DNA of 22,704 nt from a virus: positions 1-22,704 of the IMG/VR virus record IMGVR_UViG_3300021962_000698. One strand, given 5' to 3'. Positions 1 to 8,589 of the stretch are shown piece by piece. The notes below the pieces were generated by a model. That model saw only the letters and a program-made list of their open reading frames with translations. It made no database searches and was not told where the DNA came from. The position numbers and the translations under genes are program-made. Numbering within the stretch: position 1 is the stretch's first letter; every line of letters starts with the position of its first letter.

Positions 1-2178
1 AATCTGACCAACGCCACTATCTATTTTCTTGATTGTGATCTTTCTACCATTATTTGACGAGATAGCTGGAAGGGTTACAGTTAACCCGCCGCTACCACCA
101 GTACATAGGTAAACATCTTGATCACCAGTTGCGGATACAGAAGTGGATGTTTGTAGAATTGATGTTACTACATTACGTGATTTGTATCCCGTTGCATCAA
201 TAAGATTAAATGCCGGTGTGGCATCAGAACCACCAAGAGCAACTGTAACTCCACCGTAACTTACGGTACTATTTGTAAGCTGACTATTACCAATATTACC
301 AAGAGTACCACCAAGAGTAATAGTGCCAGTAGTTGTAATAGGACCACCTGTAAGGGTGATACCATTAACTGTTCCAGTTGTTGCTACCGATGTTACAGTA
401 CCCGGTTGTGAACCATCTGCAACATTAAGAAGAGTTCTCACATCGCTTGCGGATAATTCTTGAACTGCTGACCCTGCTCCATTGTCGTTACCAAGAAGCA
501 CATTGTTGGATGCGACATTTTGAATCTTAGCGTAAGTTACATTATCATCAAGAATCTTAACAGTTGTTACCGCATTTGAAGCAAGTTGCGTTGCTGTGAT
601 ACCACCATTCTTAACATATAAGTAATCGCCGGTTATACCAATAGTGCTATTGTCAACACTTGCATTAACACCATTTGCATTTACATGTATACCTGATCCT
701 GGCACAACGGATAATGTTCTACTAGTTGTAATATTACCACCACCAGTAATACCATTACCATTAATAATAGATACAGTAGAATGATCTACATGCTCATTTG
801 CAACAAAATTAGTTAAAGCGTCGTGATCAATATTTATACCACTTGCGCCAGTAAGTCTACCCTTACTATCGACTGTAAAACTGGCAACCCCACTAGTACT
901 ACCATATGTCCCAGCGCTAACAGAGGTTGTTTTAAGTTCATAGGTAAGAGTGTTAGTATTTGTGTCAATGGTATTATCAATATCAGTAGCGGTAATCTGA
1001 TTAAGGAAGATAGTATCGCCATTGTTGACAACAAATGTACTACTACCATCGCCAACTAAGAATCCACTCATAACTGGACCGCCATCAATATGGCTAAGTG
1101 AATCAGCAAATGTTGAAAGACTAATTTTTCTTAGTATTTGTGCGCTAACATCAAAATATAGAAGTAGGTCATTCTCAGTAAAATCTAAGAAATCGTTAAC
1201 ACCAGTTTGGGAAGCGATAACGCCACTATTAACATTAAATGTCATGTTATCAGTATTGCTACCAACGACGGTAACGCCAGTGCCACCAATAAGATTTAAA
1301 GTATTTCCATCGCTAATAGATTGATCTGTACCTGTGTCACCAGCGACAGTAAAGGATGTCATAGTTCCTAAGCCAGAAACAAACACATTCCTATTGACTT
1401 TCTTCAGATCATTAGAACTATAGTCATAAATCATCAAGTAGTCATTAGCGGAGTCAATAGCTCCAGTAAGTGCAGTCTGCCCAGGTATATTAATGTCTAC
1501 ATTATCAGCACGAACCTGTATACCGCTACCAGCACCAACATTTAGAGTTGTTGAACTACCAAGAGCAGGAGATCCACCACCTGTCAAACCGGCTCCAGCG
1601 GTAACACCAATAGTAGAATTAGTAAGAGAAGAATTAGGTATATTTAATATACTATTGCCATAACCATTAAGATCAATTGTCTTATTTAAAAATGTCTGAA
1701 CACCAGAACGTGTTGCTAGTTCATACTCAACAGCGTCATCGTCTAGAATGGACCAATAATTATTATCTTCATCCCAGAAAATTCTTACATTATTATCACT
1801 ACCTCTTTCAACTTCAATACCAGCATCTTCAATAGCTGCGCCAGAAGCAGACCAGTTATTATTTAAAACAAGAATATTGTCGTCAATTGTGACGGTTTCG
1901 GTGTTTACCGTAACAGTTGTTCCATTGACAGTTAAATTACCTTCGATTACAACGCCAGTTGCAAAAGTTACCGCACTTGGCTCAAGCTTAATGAGTCCAG
2001 TGTTAGCTGGGATACCGATATTGCCAGTAGTAGCCAATACAATGTTTGGAACTTTAAGCTGTGAATTTGATTCATCAATATTAAAACTAGCAGAAGAATC
2101 ATATTTTGGACTACCAGGAGAAGTTCCAAAAAAGACTATACCAGAATGATTTATTGTTTCATATGGATCGAATGACAT
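1..2178 (-). CDS. Large tail fibre / virion structural protein, C-terminus cut by window edge
   Basis: I translated an uninterrupted frame of 726 codons from an ATG at 2178 to base 1; the stop lies outside the window. A GGGAG Shine-Dalgarno sits a few bases upstream of the ATG. Residues about 80-150 carry a module common in phage fibres: a VNGTT-type strand, then TVTIDDNILVLNN, then an acidic EDAGIEVERGS stretch and FWDEDNNYW. The middle is low-complexity Gly/Ser/Thr/Asn with alternating small and hydrophobic residues and repeated short elements such as GITGGG and LTGG, as expected of a fibrous beta-structured trimer. The last visible residues (VTLPAISSNNGRKITIKK) match the start of the C-terminal domain of the 436-residue fibre upstream, so perhaps 40-50 residues are missing. 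A promoter-like octamer lies just upstream. The fibre role is inferred from composition and modules; the receptor is unknown. Confidence 0.8.
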   Translation of the reverse strand, partial: MSFDPYETINHSGIVFFGTSPGSPKYDSSASFNIDESNSQLKVPNIVLATTGNIGIPANTGLIKLEPSAVTFATGVVIEGNLTVNGTTVTVNTETVTIDDNILVLNNNWSASGAAIEDAGIEVERGSDNNVRIFWDEDNNYWSILDDDAVEYELATRSGVQTFLNKTIDLNGYGNSILNIPNSSLTNSTIGVTAGAGLTGGGSPALGSSTTLNVGAGSGIQVRADNVDINIPGQTALTGAIDSANDYLMIYDYSSNDLKKVNRNVFVSGLGTMTSFTVAGDTGTDQSISDGNTLNLIGGTGVTVVGSNTDNMTFNVNSGVIASQTGVNDFLDFTENDLLLYFDVSAQILRKISLSTFADSLSHIDGGPVMSGFLVGDGSSTFVVNNGDTIFLNQITATDIDNTIDTNTNTLTYELKTTSVSAGTYGSTSGVASFTVDSKGRLTGASGINIDHDALTNFVANEHVDHSTVSIINGNGITGGGNITTSRTLSVVPGSGIHVNANGVNASVDNSTIGITGDYLYVKNGGITATQLASNAVTTVKILDDNVTYAKIQNVASNNVLLGNDNGAGSAVQELSASDVRTLLNVADGSQPGTVTSVATTGTVNGITLTGGPITTTGTITLGGTLGNIGNSQLTNSTVSYGGVTVALGGSDATPAFNLIDATGYKSRNVVTSILQTSTSVSATGDQDVYLCTGGSGGLTVTLPAISSNNGRKITIKKIDSGVGQI

Positions 2179-2220
2179 TGTAAGCTCTCCCTTGTATTTT
2201 GGTGTGGTGGTACTAATAAG

Positions 2221-2228
2221 TTATACAC
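2221..2228 (-). promoter_or_regulatory. Candidate late promoter octamer before left-edge fibre gene
   Basis: Minus-strand GTGTATAA followed by C. It begins at the last base of the upstream fibre stop codon and lies about 42 bases before the ATG at 2178. The same octamer occurs in three other gene leaders here. No convincing -35 hexamer is visible 16-18 bases upstream. Promoter function is inferred from position and recurrence. Confidence 0.5.
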
Positions 2229-3538
2229 TAAATCCTATACCAGTTAGAATTATCTGATATAATCGTCGTGGCTTCATTAGCATAAAACATGCTAAAATTA
2301 CTACCTCCGTCGATTTCTTCAGATCCTAACGCAGAAACAGTTAGTGAGTTACTTCCTCCAGTAGCCTTCCTTTTGATTATGATTTTTTTACCACCAACGC
2401 CAGAGGCGGTTGGTAGCGTTATATTTATTGAAGAAGAAGAACAATCTGCAAAAATAACATCATCTAGTGGATCTAGATTGGTTGACGATGTAATTGTTTT
2501 ATAGACTAGAGCGGTAGCCCTAAAGGCGGTTGATTGAATTGTATTGTCTGGAAAGCGAATGCTAGAAATATCTATCTGTCCACTCGCATTAACGCTAGCC
2601 ACAACGGAATTCGAATAATCTGTCCATTCTTGGACATTATCGGACTGAGCAGCAGCCGCTTTTACCGTTAGTGGAACTGTCGCAGGATTAATGCCGTTTA
2701 CAACAGTTCCAAAGTCTCTACTTAATGTTAATAAGCTATTAGACTTGTGAGTAAATGTTAACCCAGTTGTGTAATCTACTTTTATACTACTACTTGTATC
2801 AGAATTTATTGATATGGTCCCATTCTTACCTTCTATCCAACCTTGAGTTGGGGGAGTTGTAAAGTCAGTAGAATAAGGTTTTACACCAAGCTTCCACGTT
2901 GGGTTTGTAGCATTGTCAGAATACAACGCTATCATTTTGTCGTAAGTGTTATCTACATAGCCGTGAAAGAAACATCCAGCTGAATCTCTATAGAACGTTG
3001 TGTTACCAGATATTGTAACGTCGTCACCAACAAATAAATCACCATTAACAAATAGTCCACTAATAGAACTATCCCATGTGACCTCATCAATATATGATAT
3101 AGTTGAATTGTCTGACCAGTACGCAATGGCATTATTAGATCCATTTAATAGGCTTTGGGCAGCAGAAGTTTGAATAGTACCATCTGGAAACGCTACGCCG
3201 CTATAGTGTGGCATTTGTCCAGACGCATAACCACCTGGAGTTAAAAAGAATGAATGGCTTGCTGGATATGTACAGAATACAACAGAAACACCCTGAAGAC
3301 TTATTCTATTGTTATTATTACTACTGTCTAGAACTAAATCTCTTGAAAGAGTGTTTGAACTATATGTGCCTATTCCAACTTCATAATTAGATCCATTTTC
3401 AATTGTGTAATATGTACTATTTCCTTCTCCTATCCCATTTGCAAAAGACTCAAAACCGCCGTAGGTGTCAGCTAGCGTTATCGTTCCACTACCAGTGGTA
3501 ATAGAAGTCTGTTTGATTCTATCTGATAAAACTAGCAT
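2228..3538 (-). CDS. Tail fibre / baseplate-associated structural protein, 436 aa
   Basis: The N-terminal 95 residues follow a pattern seen in many phage tail proteins: LSDRIKQTS, TGSGTITLADTYGGFESF, TYYTIENGSNYEVGIGTY, TLSRDLVLDSS, VFCTYPA. This is probably the virion-attachment domain. Two copies of an FPDGTIQ-type element follow, at residues about 116-126 and 327-338. Between them lies an Asn/Ser/Thr-rich fibrous region. The final 70 residues have the TLPTASGVGGKKIIIKRK ... IDGGSNF ... ISDNSNWYRI layout typical of a fibre C-terminal domain. The start is the ATG at 3538, with a weak GGGAA upstream and a 70-base gap after the preceding gene. Its role in host contact is inferred; the receptor cannot be told from sequence. 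Confidence 0.82.
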   Translation of the reverse strand: MLVLSDRIKQTSITTGSGTITLADTYGGFESFANGIGEGNSTYYTIENGSNYEVGIGTYSSNTLSRDLVLDSSNNNNRISLQGVSVVFCTYPASHSFFLTPGGYASGQMPHYSGVAFPDGTIQTSAAQSLLNGSNNAIAYWSDNSTISYIDEVTWDSSISGLFVNGDLFVGDDVTISGNTTFYRDSAGCFFHGYVDNTYDKMIALYSDNATNPTWKLGVKPYSTDFTTPPTQGWIEGKNGTISINSDTSSSIKVDYTTGLTFTHKSNSLLTLSRDFGTVVNGINPATVPLTVKAAAAQSDNVQEWTDYSNSVVASVNASGQIDISSIRFPDNTIQSTAFRATALVYKTITSSTNLDPLDDVIFADCSSSSINITLPTASGVGGKKIIIKRKATGGSNSLTVSALGSEEIDGGSNFSMFYANEATTIISDNSNWYRI

Positions 3539-3608
3539 ATTTTAATTCCCATTTGTGCAGTTAAATTGCCTACCTATAATTACACTGAATAGCTTGCTGT
3601 CTCGATGT

Positions 3609-5462
3609 TTATGGGTCAGCCAAAAACAGTGGAGCATCGCAAATGTTCCCATAAACGTCATAGTAGTGATTGCCATCGTAAGTTGTCCAAATTTCTCTAA
3701 TTCTGTGAATCGAAATCCATCCACTTAGCGAAGTGTAAGGAGTAAAATCAAAAAAGCCAATACTACCGGGCTGGTTTATGTATGTAGTTTGCAATGTATT
3801 TTCACCATACAGAGAGCTTACAGTTGCTTCAATAGCAGAAAGATAGTATGGAGAGCTTCCAACAGCACCATTTGTTGCATCGCATCTTATAGGATCCCAA
3901 TTAGAACAGATAGCATTACAACTATTTGAAGAATACTGGATAATTCGTGAAGGGTAAGTAACTGAAAAAGGCTCCTGATCATTAGTTTGGATTATATATG
4001 GTTGGGACATTTGTACATAAGTGCCGGTTCCATGTTCATTGATTCCTGCTAGATAAAAAGTATAATAACCACATGGTACGCCGCTATATGTAATACTTGT
4101 GATAGAGGGGGGTAAAATTTGCGGGTTAAACATAAGACCGTCTTCAGGAACTCCACAATCAGGAGAATAAAATATACCACCGGGACCATCATTATACGTT
4201 ACAGGAATTCGATTGAATTGTTCATATGCAACAAGTCCTCTAAGAAGAGAGTATCCCGTGATGTCAGATGGGCTAGTTGCAGACCACTCAAATCGAATAT
4301 GTGCTCCACTATTTGCACATTCGGGTAAATTGTATAAACAATCCCGTACAGAGTACTCGTCAACATGAGCAGTAAACGAAGAAATTTGTGGAGTTAAAAA
4401 AGCGTTAGCGTTACACGCAGCTTCGCATTCTTCTTGGGTGTCAAATGGACCAGAAACAGAGCATCCAGGTGTAATTGGGCTTTCTTCAAAATATAAACAC
4501 GTTGGTGGATCGCATTCTGGACCAGAGACGCAGTAATATCCAGTATATGGATTAGCGGTGGTAGTAGGCGCAACAGTGGTCGTTGGTTCACCAGTAGTCG
4601 TTGGCTCACCAGTAGTCGTTGGCTCACCAGTGGTCGTTGGCTCACCAGTAGTCGTTGGCTCACCAGTGGTCGTTGGCTCACCAGTAGTCGTTGGCTCACC
4701 AGTGGTGGTAGGCTCACCAGTGGTGGTAGGCTCACCAGTGGTGGTAGGCTCACCAGTAGTAGTCTTCCAGTCGTCTGGGTCTACTTCTGGCAAACATTTG
4801 TCTGGATCAAAGTCACAAATACTATGAATTTCTAATATCAGTGTTTTGTCTTTTATGTTGATTTTTTTTATGAAATCTTGCTGACTCAATGTTAATTTCT
4901 TGAACAGAATAGTAGCAGTGTTTGCTCCAAAGTATTTCTCAGCAATAAGTAAATTGTCTTCTTTGACTCTTAAAGCCATTTTTATTCTGTTTTTGAGTTC
5001 AAAAAAGTTATCTCTATAATCATCACCAGTTTCATTTAACTGGTCAACAATTTGAATAGAATAATTATCTAAGTACAGATCATCTGCATTAGACATAGTT
5101 TCTGATATTGTTTTAAACACCTTACTAGATTGAAGATATACATCTTCTGAGTGCAGATAAGTTACAACAATTGAAGAATTACATGTACCTATAAGTGTTG
5201 GTAAGTCATAAATACCCCATGAGCCATTCTCATTTGTAATCTGACTATAATTAGTGCCGCTACTTTTGGCAATGTACAATTCTCCACATGGACAATCATC
5301 AATGTCTCTTGGGCATTCTACTCCACTTTCTGGAATAACTATATAAGAAGTTAAATCTTCTGAAGGGCTTAGAGTTGTAGTTGTGGTGGTAGTAACTGTG
5401 TCCGCTGGGGTGTATGATATATACGGCTTCCGTGGTTTAGCGCATCGTTTTGGTCTTCCCAT
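3609..5462 (-). CDS. Cys-rich virion protein with Thr/Pro hexapeptide-repeat linker, 617 aa
   Basis: The protein has a basic N-terminus and a short Thr run at residues about 23-31. An N-terminal domain of about 200 residues contains a CPRDIDDCPCGELY cluster. Residues 234-293 are ten perfect TTTGEP-type hexapeptides, followed by TTTVAPTTTANP. A Cys-rich segment at about 305-354 ends in GPFDTQEECEAAC, and an apparent Fn3-like beta domain (about 355-470) plus a long C-terminal region follow. The Thr/Pro tract should be an extended flexible stalk between an anchored N-terminus and displayed C-terminal domains. There is no signal peptide or membrane segment. It sits between two fibre genes, 12 bases after the stop of the 1033-residue fibre, so a role on the virion surface is likely. 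The start at 5462 has AAGGAT upstream. I do not recognise a specific family. Confidence 0.75.
   Translation of the reverse strand: MGRPKRCAKPRKPYISYTPADTVTTTTTTTLSPSEDLTSYIVIPESGVECPRDIDDCPCGELYIAKSSGTNYSQITNENGSWGIYDLPTLIGTCNSSIVVTYLHSEDVYLQSSKVFKTISETMSNADDLYLDNYSIQIVDQLNETGDDYRDNFFELKNRIKMALRVKEDNLLIAEKYFGANTATILFKKLTLSQQDFIKKINIKDKTLILEIHSICDFDPDKCLPEVDPDDWKTTTGEPTTTGEPTTTGEPTTTGEPTTTGEPTTTGEPTTTGEPTTTGEPTTTGEPTTTGEPTTTVAPTTTANPYTGYYCVSGPECDPPTCLYFEESPITPGCSVSGPFDTQEECEAACNANAFLTPQISSFTAHVDEYSVRDCLYNLPECANSGAHIRFEWSATSPSDITGYSLLRGLVAYEQFNRIPVTYNDGPGGIFYSPDCGVPEDGLMFNPQILPPSITSITYSGVPCGYYTFYLAGINEHGTGTYVQMSQPYIIQTNDQEPFSVTYPSRIIQYSSNSCNAICSNWDPIRCDATNGAVGSSPYYLSAIEATVSSLYGENTLQTTYINQPGSIGFFDFTPYTSLSGWISIHRIREIWTTYDGNHYYDVYGNICDAPLFLADP
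4584..4763 (-). repeat. 18-bp tandem repeat, 10 copies, coding for a Thr-Thr-Thr-Gly-Glu-Pro tract
   Basis: Ten in-frame 18-base units run without interruption (180 bases). Units 2-7, counted from 4584, alternate at one Thr codon (agtagtcgt then agtggtcgt on the plus strand), giving a 36-base higher-order period. Units 7-9 share a different agtggtggt codon set. The pattern points to at least two separate expansion events of different unit size. All differences are synonymous, so protein sequence is conserved while copy number can change. Confidence 0.95.
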
Positions 5463-5474
5463 ATTATCATATCC

Positions 5475-8400
5475 TTAATGCCCGCAACACTGACAAGCAG
5501 TTGACTCGCTACTCACCCAAAGAGGTCTATACTCCGATCCAATTTTTATAGCCACAACAAAATCATTATGATTAATTTGAAGAAATCTGTCCTTATTACT
5601 AACCAAAACTTCTTCACCAGTGCTAGTTAATATATAGCCAACTGTTGGTGAATTGTAATTTCCTGCTAGAATAGTTTGCTGCGCAATTCCCTCGATTAAT
5701 AATTCGTCTAATCTGCTCGCATTGTTAATTGCTAAAGAGTGCGCAAAACTAATCCCAGATGATGAATAGAGAGAAGTATTATCACTAAATCTTATAGCAC
5801 CCTGTAGTTTTAGATCGCCTTTAAGCTCTGCTGACGGTAAACCACTATTAGCAAACTCATAATTTCCAGAGTTAGAAAGTGGATCTCCACTATGACTTAA
5901 TAGTAGCAAATCTACGCTTTCATTGCCAGTGAATTTAAAAGAAAGTTGATTTTGTGGATAATCGTCACCACCAGCATCAATCACTTCAATAGTATTGTTT
6001 TTTATGAGTAATTTTTCAACGTTATCTTCACTCTGTATCTCGATTTTTCCATGTGGTAAGAACAAATGTCTTTCATCTGTTGATAAATTGCCGCTGATTA
6101 TCGGATGATCGCCATTTCCTATTAACAAAGTGTCATTAGAAGCTAAGTCTCTTCCTAGATAATTATTGCCAATTACTATATTTCCACTTATAGCTTCATT
6201 AGAATCATACAAAGCTTTGTAACCAATAGCTATATTATCTGTTCCGCTAGTAATATGCAGTAATGCAGAAGTACCAATCGCAACGTTTCTGTCACCTGAC
6301 GTAAGGTTTTGAAGTGCTAAAAATCCAAAACCAGTATTGTCATATGCTTTATTTTCTAGAATTGACCTATCACCATTACAATACATTCCACCTAAAGTAT
6401 TACCTTGGATATCTGAGTATACAAGGTTGTCGTTGCTGTCATATTTATTTAAAGCAAGATTAAACTGATTGCCACTAGAATCCATAAAATAAATCGAAGA
6501 TGATTGCTTATCATAAACCTGACGCTGTTTAACGTATAGCTTTCCGTACTTTTGTGTTGGAGAAATGGCGCCTGTAGTCTCACAAATACTAACTACCGAT
6601 TTACTATGACCTGATCCACCAATAGTAATCATATCATGCATTTGGCCACTTACAGCAAAAAAACCAATTTTGCTATCTTCGTCCATCCTAATGAAGATTT
6701 CTTTGTTTCCTTTTTTATACATACTTATATCAGCTATACCACTGTGGTTAAAGTATGTAATGTCTAGCCCACTATTGACACAATTTTCATGACCAAATAG
6801 CTGGAGTGAACTTTCATAGTATCCGTCGTTTTCGGCAGTTGCTCTTATTACAGCATTTCTGGCACTTCTTATATTTAGTGCAGTTTCTGGTAATTTTAGA
6901 TGACTTGTGCCTTCAAAGTCATTGATTCCAACAACACCTTCAGAATCCCCGCCCTTCATAAGAATTAGACTGTGTATTGGTTCTGAAGTGTTATCATACG
7001 AGCTAATTGCAAATCTGTCAGATAGAGGACCGTCATAATTAATATCAGAATCGTCAAAATACTTTACTTCAAAACCCTTTAACTTAGGCTTACTATTGTA
7101 TTGATCTAGCTCATTAACTCTTGTGTTACTTAAAAATCTATGGGATACATTTACTCCTGGTTGAAGCGCTCCAAATGTACATACGTAGTCACGAATATCA
7201 ACAACATTATCGTTTATAGAACCATGTAGAAAGTTTATATCACCAACACCGTTAATTGAATGATTTGCTGTTTTACCAAAGTATATTTTTTTACCAAGGA
7301 AATCATCTCTAATGTAGATACCCATGCCGCTTGGTTGGGTAACTAAAGAAAGGTGGCCGCTTCCTATAACTCTATCTGTTAAAAGGTGGCATCCTCCACT
7401 GATGTGAATGCTGATATTACTGTTCCAGCTAGAGCGTGAATAAACATTATCATTTTCTAACCAAGTTAATGTGCTATTGTATGGTTTAAATTTGAAATAG
7501 TAATTTCTTAAATATGAGTTATTATCTCCACTCGACTGAACAACAAAACCGGCGTCTACTAACTCTTGATCGTTTAGATATCCACACTCAGAATCGCCTT
7601 CACAAATTCCAGTTGCTGCTAAATACAGAGTTTTGCACTCATAATAACAGTCTGAAACAGTTCTATTGATTTCAGTATAAGACTCTGCTATAACATCTTT
7701 AAAGTAACCAACATTCCATCTATTATTTTCTGAACCAAGATTATACGTATTGGTTTGTAATGGTAAAACATTACCACTTACAGAAATGGCTTCTAAATCG
7801 TGAGAGTATGCAATGTTTCCACTTGGAAACTTTATACCACTAGATAAATAAAGTCTGTCAAACTGATAAGAATCTGAGCCTAAATTAAACTGAGCATTTT
7901 GAGACGGTGTTATATTTCCACTGACTTGCAAAGTACCGTCGCTGTGCAGGGTTTTAACGCCAATGCCAAATTTTACAGATGAAAAATCTCCGTATACTAG
8001 AGGAGTTAGTCCAATCCCAGATGGATTAGCGCAAATATATCCAGAATCAACAGGATGTGAAGCTATGTACAGTTTGTTGCTAGTATTTCTACCTACGTAA
8101 TAACCGGCAGCGTTTCCTATTGCTACATTATAGTTTCCAAACTTGTTTGATTCTAATGTATAGGTTCCTAGCCCAACATTTCCATAACCAGTAGTATTAG
8201 CTGAAACCGACTTAAATCCAACAGCAACATTGTCACCACCATAAACATTACAACTTAAAGCGCTAGATCCCAAAGCTGTGTTCTTTGTTCCTTGAAAATT
8301 GTTTCTCAAGGCAGAGTGACCAAAAGCTGAATTATCTTCATTATTACTATTGGTTACATAGTAATTTTTGAAAGTCTCTTTGCCAGCCCTGGTTGATCTA

Positions 8401-8576
8401 GTATCCAAAGATGCAAAATTATTAGTATCTAGATCCTTACCTTGTAATAGATTGTGCGCAGAGTCTATAATATCCAAAAGATTATGCCTAATATCACGGG
8501 GAGATATTAGGCCAGTAGAATTATCAGATAACTCTGTAACAATATTGGTGATAAGTTGTTGTTTGCTAATAATCAT
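5475..8576 (-). CDS. Large tail fibre with YadA-head-like beta-roll repeats, 1033 aa
   Basis: The N-terminal helical-looking region (residues 1-50, LISPRDIRHNLLDIIDS) resembles attachment segments of other phage fibres. Residues about 82-160 form one block of repeats of the type N-x-A-x-G-x-x-A-L (NSAFGHSAL, NTALGSSAL, DNVAVGFKSV, NVAIGNAAG), typical of the left-handed trimeric beta-roll of YadA-type heads. A second block of the same type sits at about 742-808 (RNVAIGTSAL, DNIAIGYKAL). Between them are modules such as GIKFPSGNIAYSHDLEA and a long beta-rich region with scattered Cys. The protein ends in a Cys-rich ACQCCGH tail and shows no recognisable S74 intramolecular chaperone. The start ATG at 8576 has only a weak AAGG upstream. 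It lies between the 227-residue virion protein and the Thr/Pro-linker protein, so a tail-tip or fibre role is inferred. Confidence 0.85.
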   Translation of the reverse strand: MIISKQQLITNIVTELSDNSTGLISPRDIRHNLLDIIDSAHNLLQGKDLDTNNFASLDTRSTRAGKETFKNYYVTNSNNEDNSAFGHSALRNNFQGTKNTALGSSALSCNVYGGDNVAVGFKSVSANTTGYGNVGLGTYTLESNKFGNYNVAIGNAAGYYVGRNTSNKLYIASHPVDSGYICANPSGIGLTPLVYGDFSSVKFGIGVKTLHSDGTLQVSGNITPSQNAQFNLGSDSYQFDRLYLSSGIKFPSGNIAYSHDLEAISVSGNVLPLQTNTYNLGSENNRWNVGYFKDVIAESYTEINRTVSDCYYECKTLYLAATGICEGDSECGYLNDQELVDAGFVVQSSGDNNSYLRNYYFKFKPYNSTLTWLENDNVYSRSSWNSNISIHISGGCHLLTDRVIGSGHLSLVTQPSGMGIYIRDDFLGKKIYFGKTANHSINGVGDINFLHGSINDNVVDIRDYVCTFGALQPGVNVSHRFLSNTRVNELDQYNSKPKLKGFEVKYFDDSDINYDGPLSDRFAISSYDNTSEPIHSLILMKGGDSEGVVGINDFEGTSHLKLPETALNIRSARNAVIRATAENDGYYESSLQLFGHENCVNSGLDITYFNHSGIADISMYKKGNKEIFIRMDEDSKIGFFAVSGQMHDMITIGGSGHSKSVVSICETTGAISPTQKYGKLYVKQRQVYDKQSSSIYFMDSSGNQFNLALNKYDSNDNLVYSDIQGNTLGGMYCNGDRSILENKAYDNTGFGFLALQNLTSGDRNVAIGTSALLHITSGTDNIAIGYKALYDSNEAISGNIVIGNNYLGRDLASNDTLLIGNGDHPIISGNLSTDERHLFLPHGKIEIQSEDNVEKLLIKNNTIEVIDAGGDDYPQNQLSFKFTGNESVDLLLLSHSGDPLSNSGNYEFANSGLPSAELKGDLKLQGAIRFSDNTSLYSSSGISFAHSLAINNASRLDELLIEGIAQQTILAGNYNSPTVGYILTSTGEEVLVSNKDRFLQINHNDFVVAIKIGSEYRPLWVSSESTACQCCGH

Positions 8577-8589
8577 TTAAAAGCCTTGC

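Noticed and set aside
823-2149. Plus-strand frames at the left end
   Set aside because: All lie antisense to a 726-codon uninterrupted minus-strand fibre frame with recognisable modules.
4400-4548. True Kunitz inhibitor domain
   Set aside because: Only the C-terminal Cys pattern fits; the rest of the fold's conserved residues are missing.
4394-4753. Second minus-strand frame over the same repeat (LVSQRPLVSQR)
   Set aside because: Out of frame with the 617-residue gene and open only because of the repeat period.
4584-4763. CRISPR-like repeat array
   Set aside because: Units are contiguous with no spacers and lie in a coding frame.
4558-4827. Plus-strand frame with VVVGSP repeats
   Set aside because: It is the antisense of the Thr/Pro repeat tract. 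An 18-base repeat keeps all frames open; there is no ribosome-binding site, and the minus-strand frame is part of a long coherent gene.
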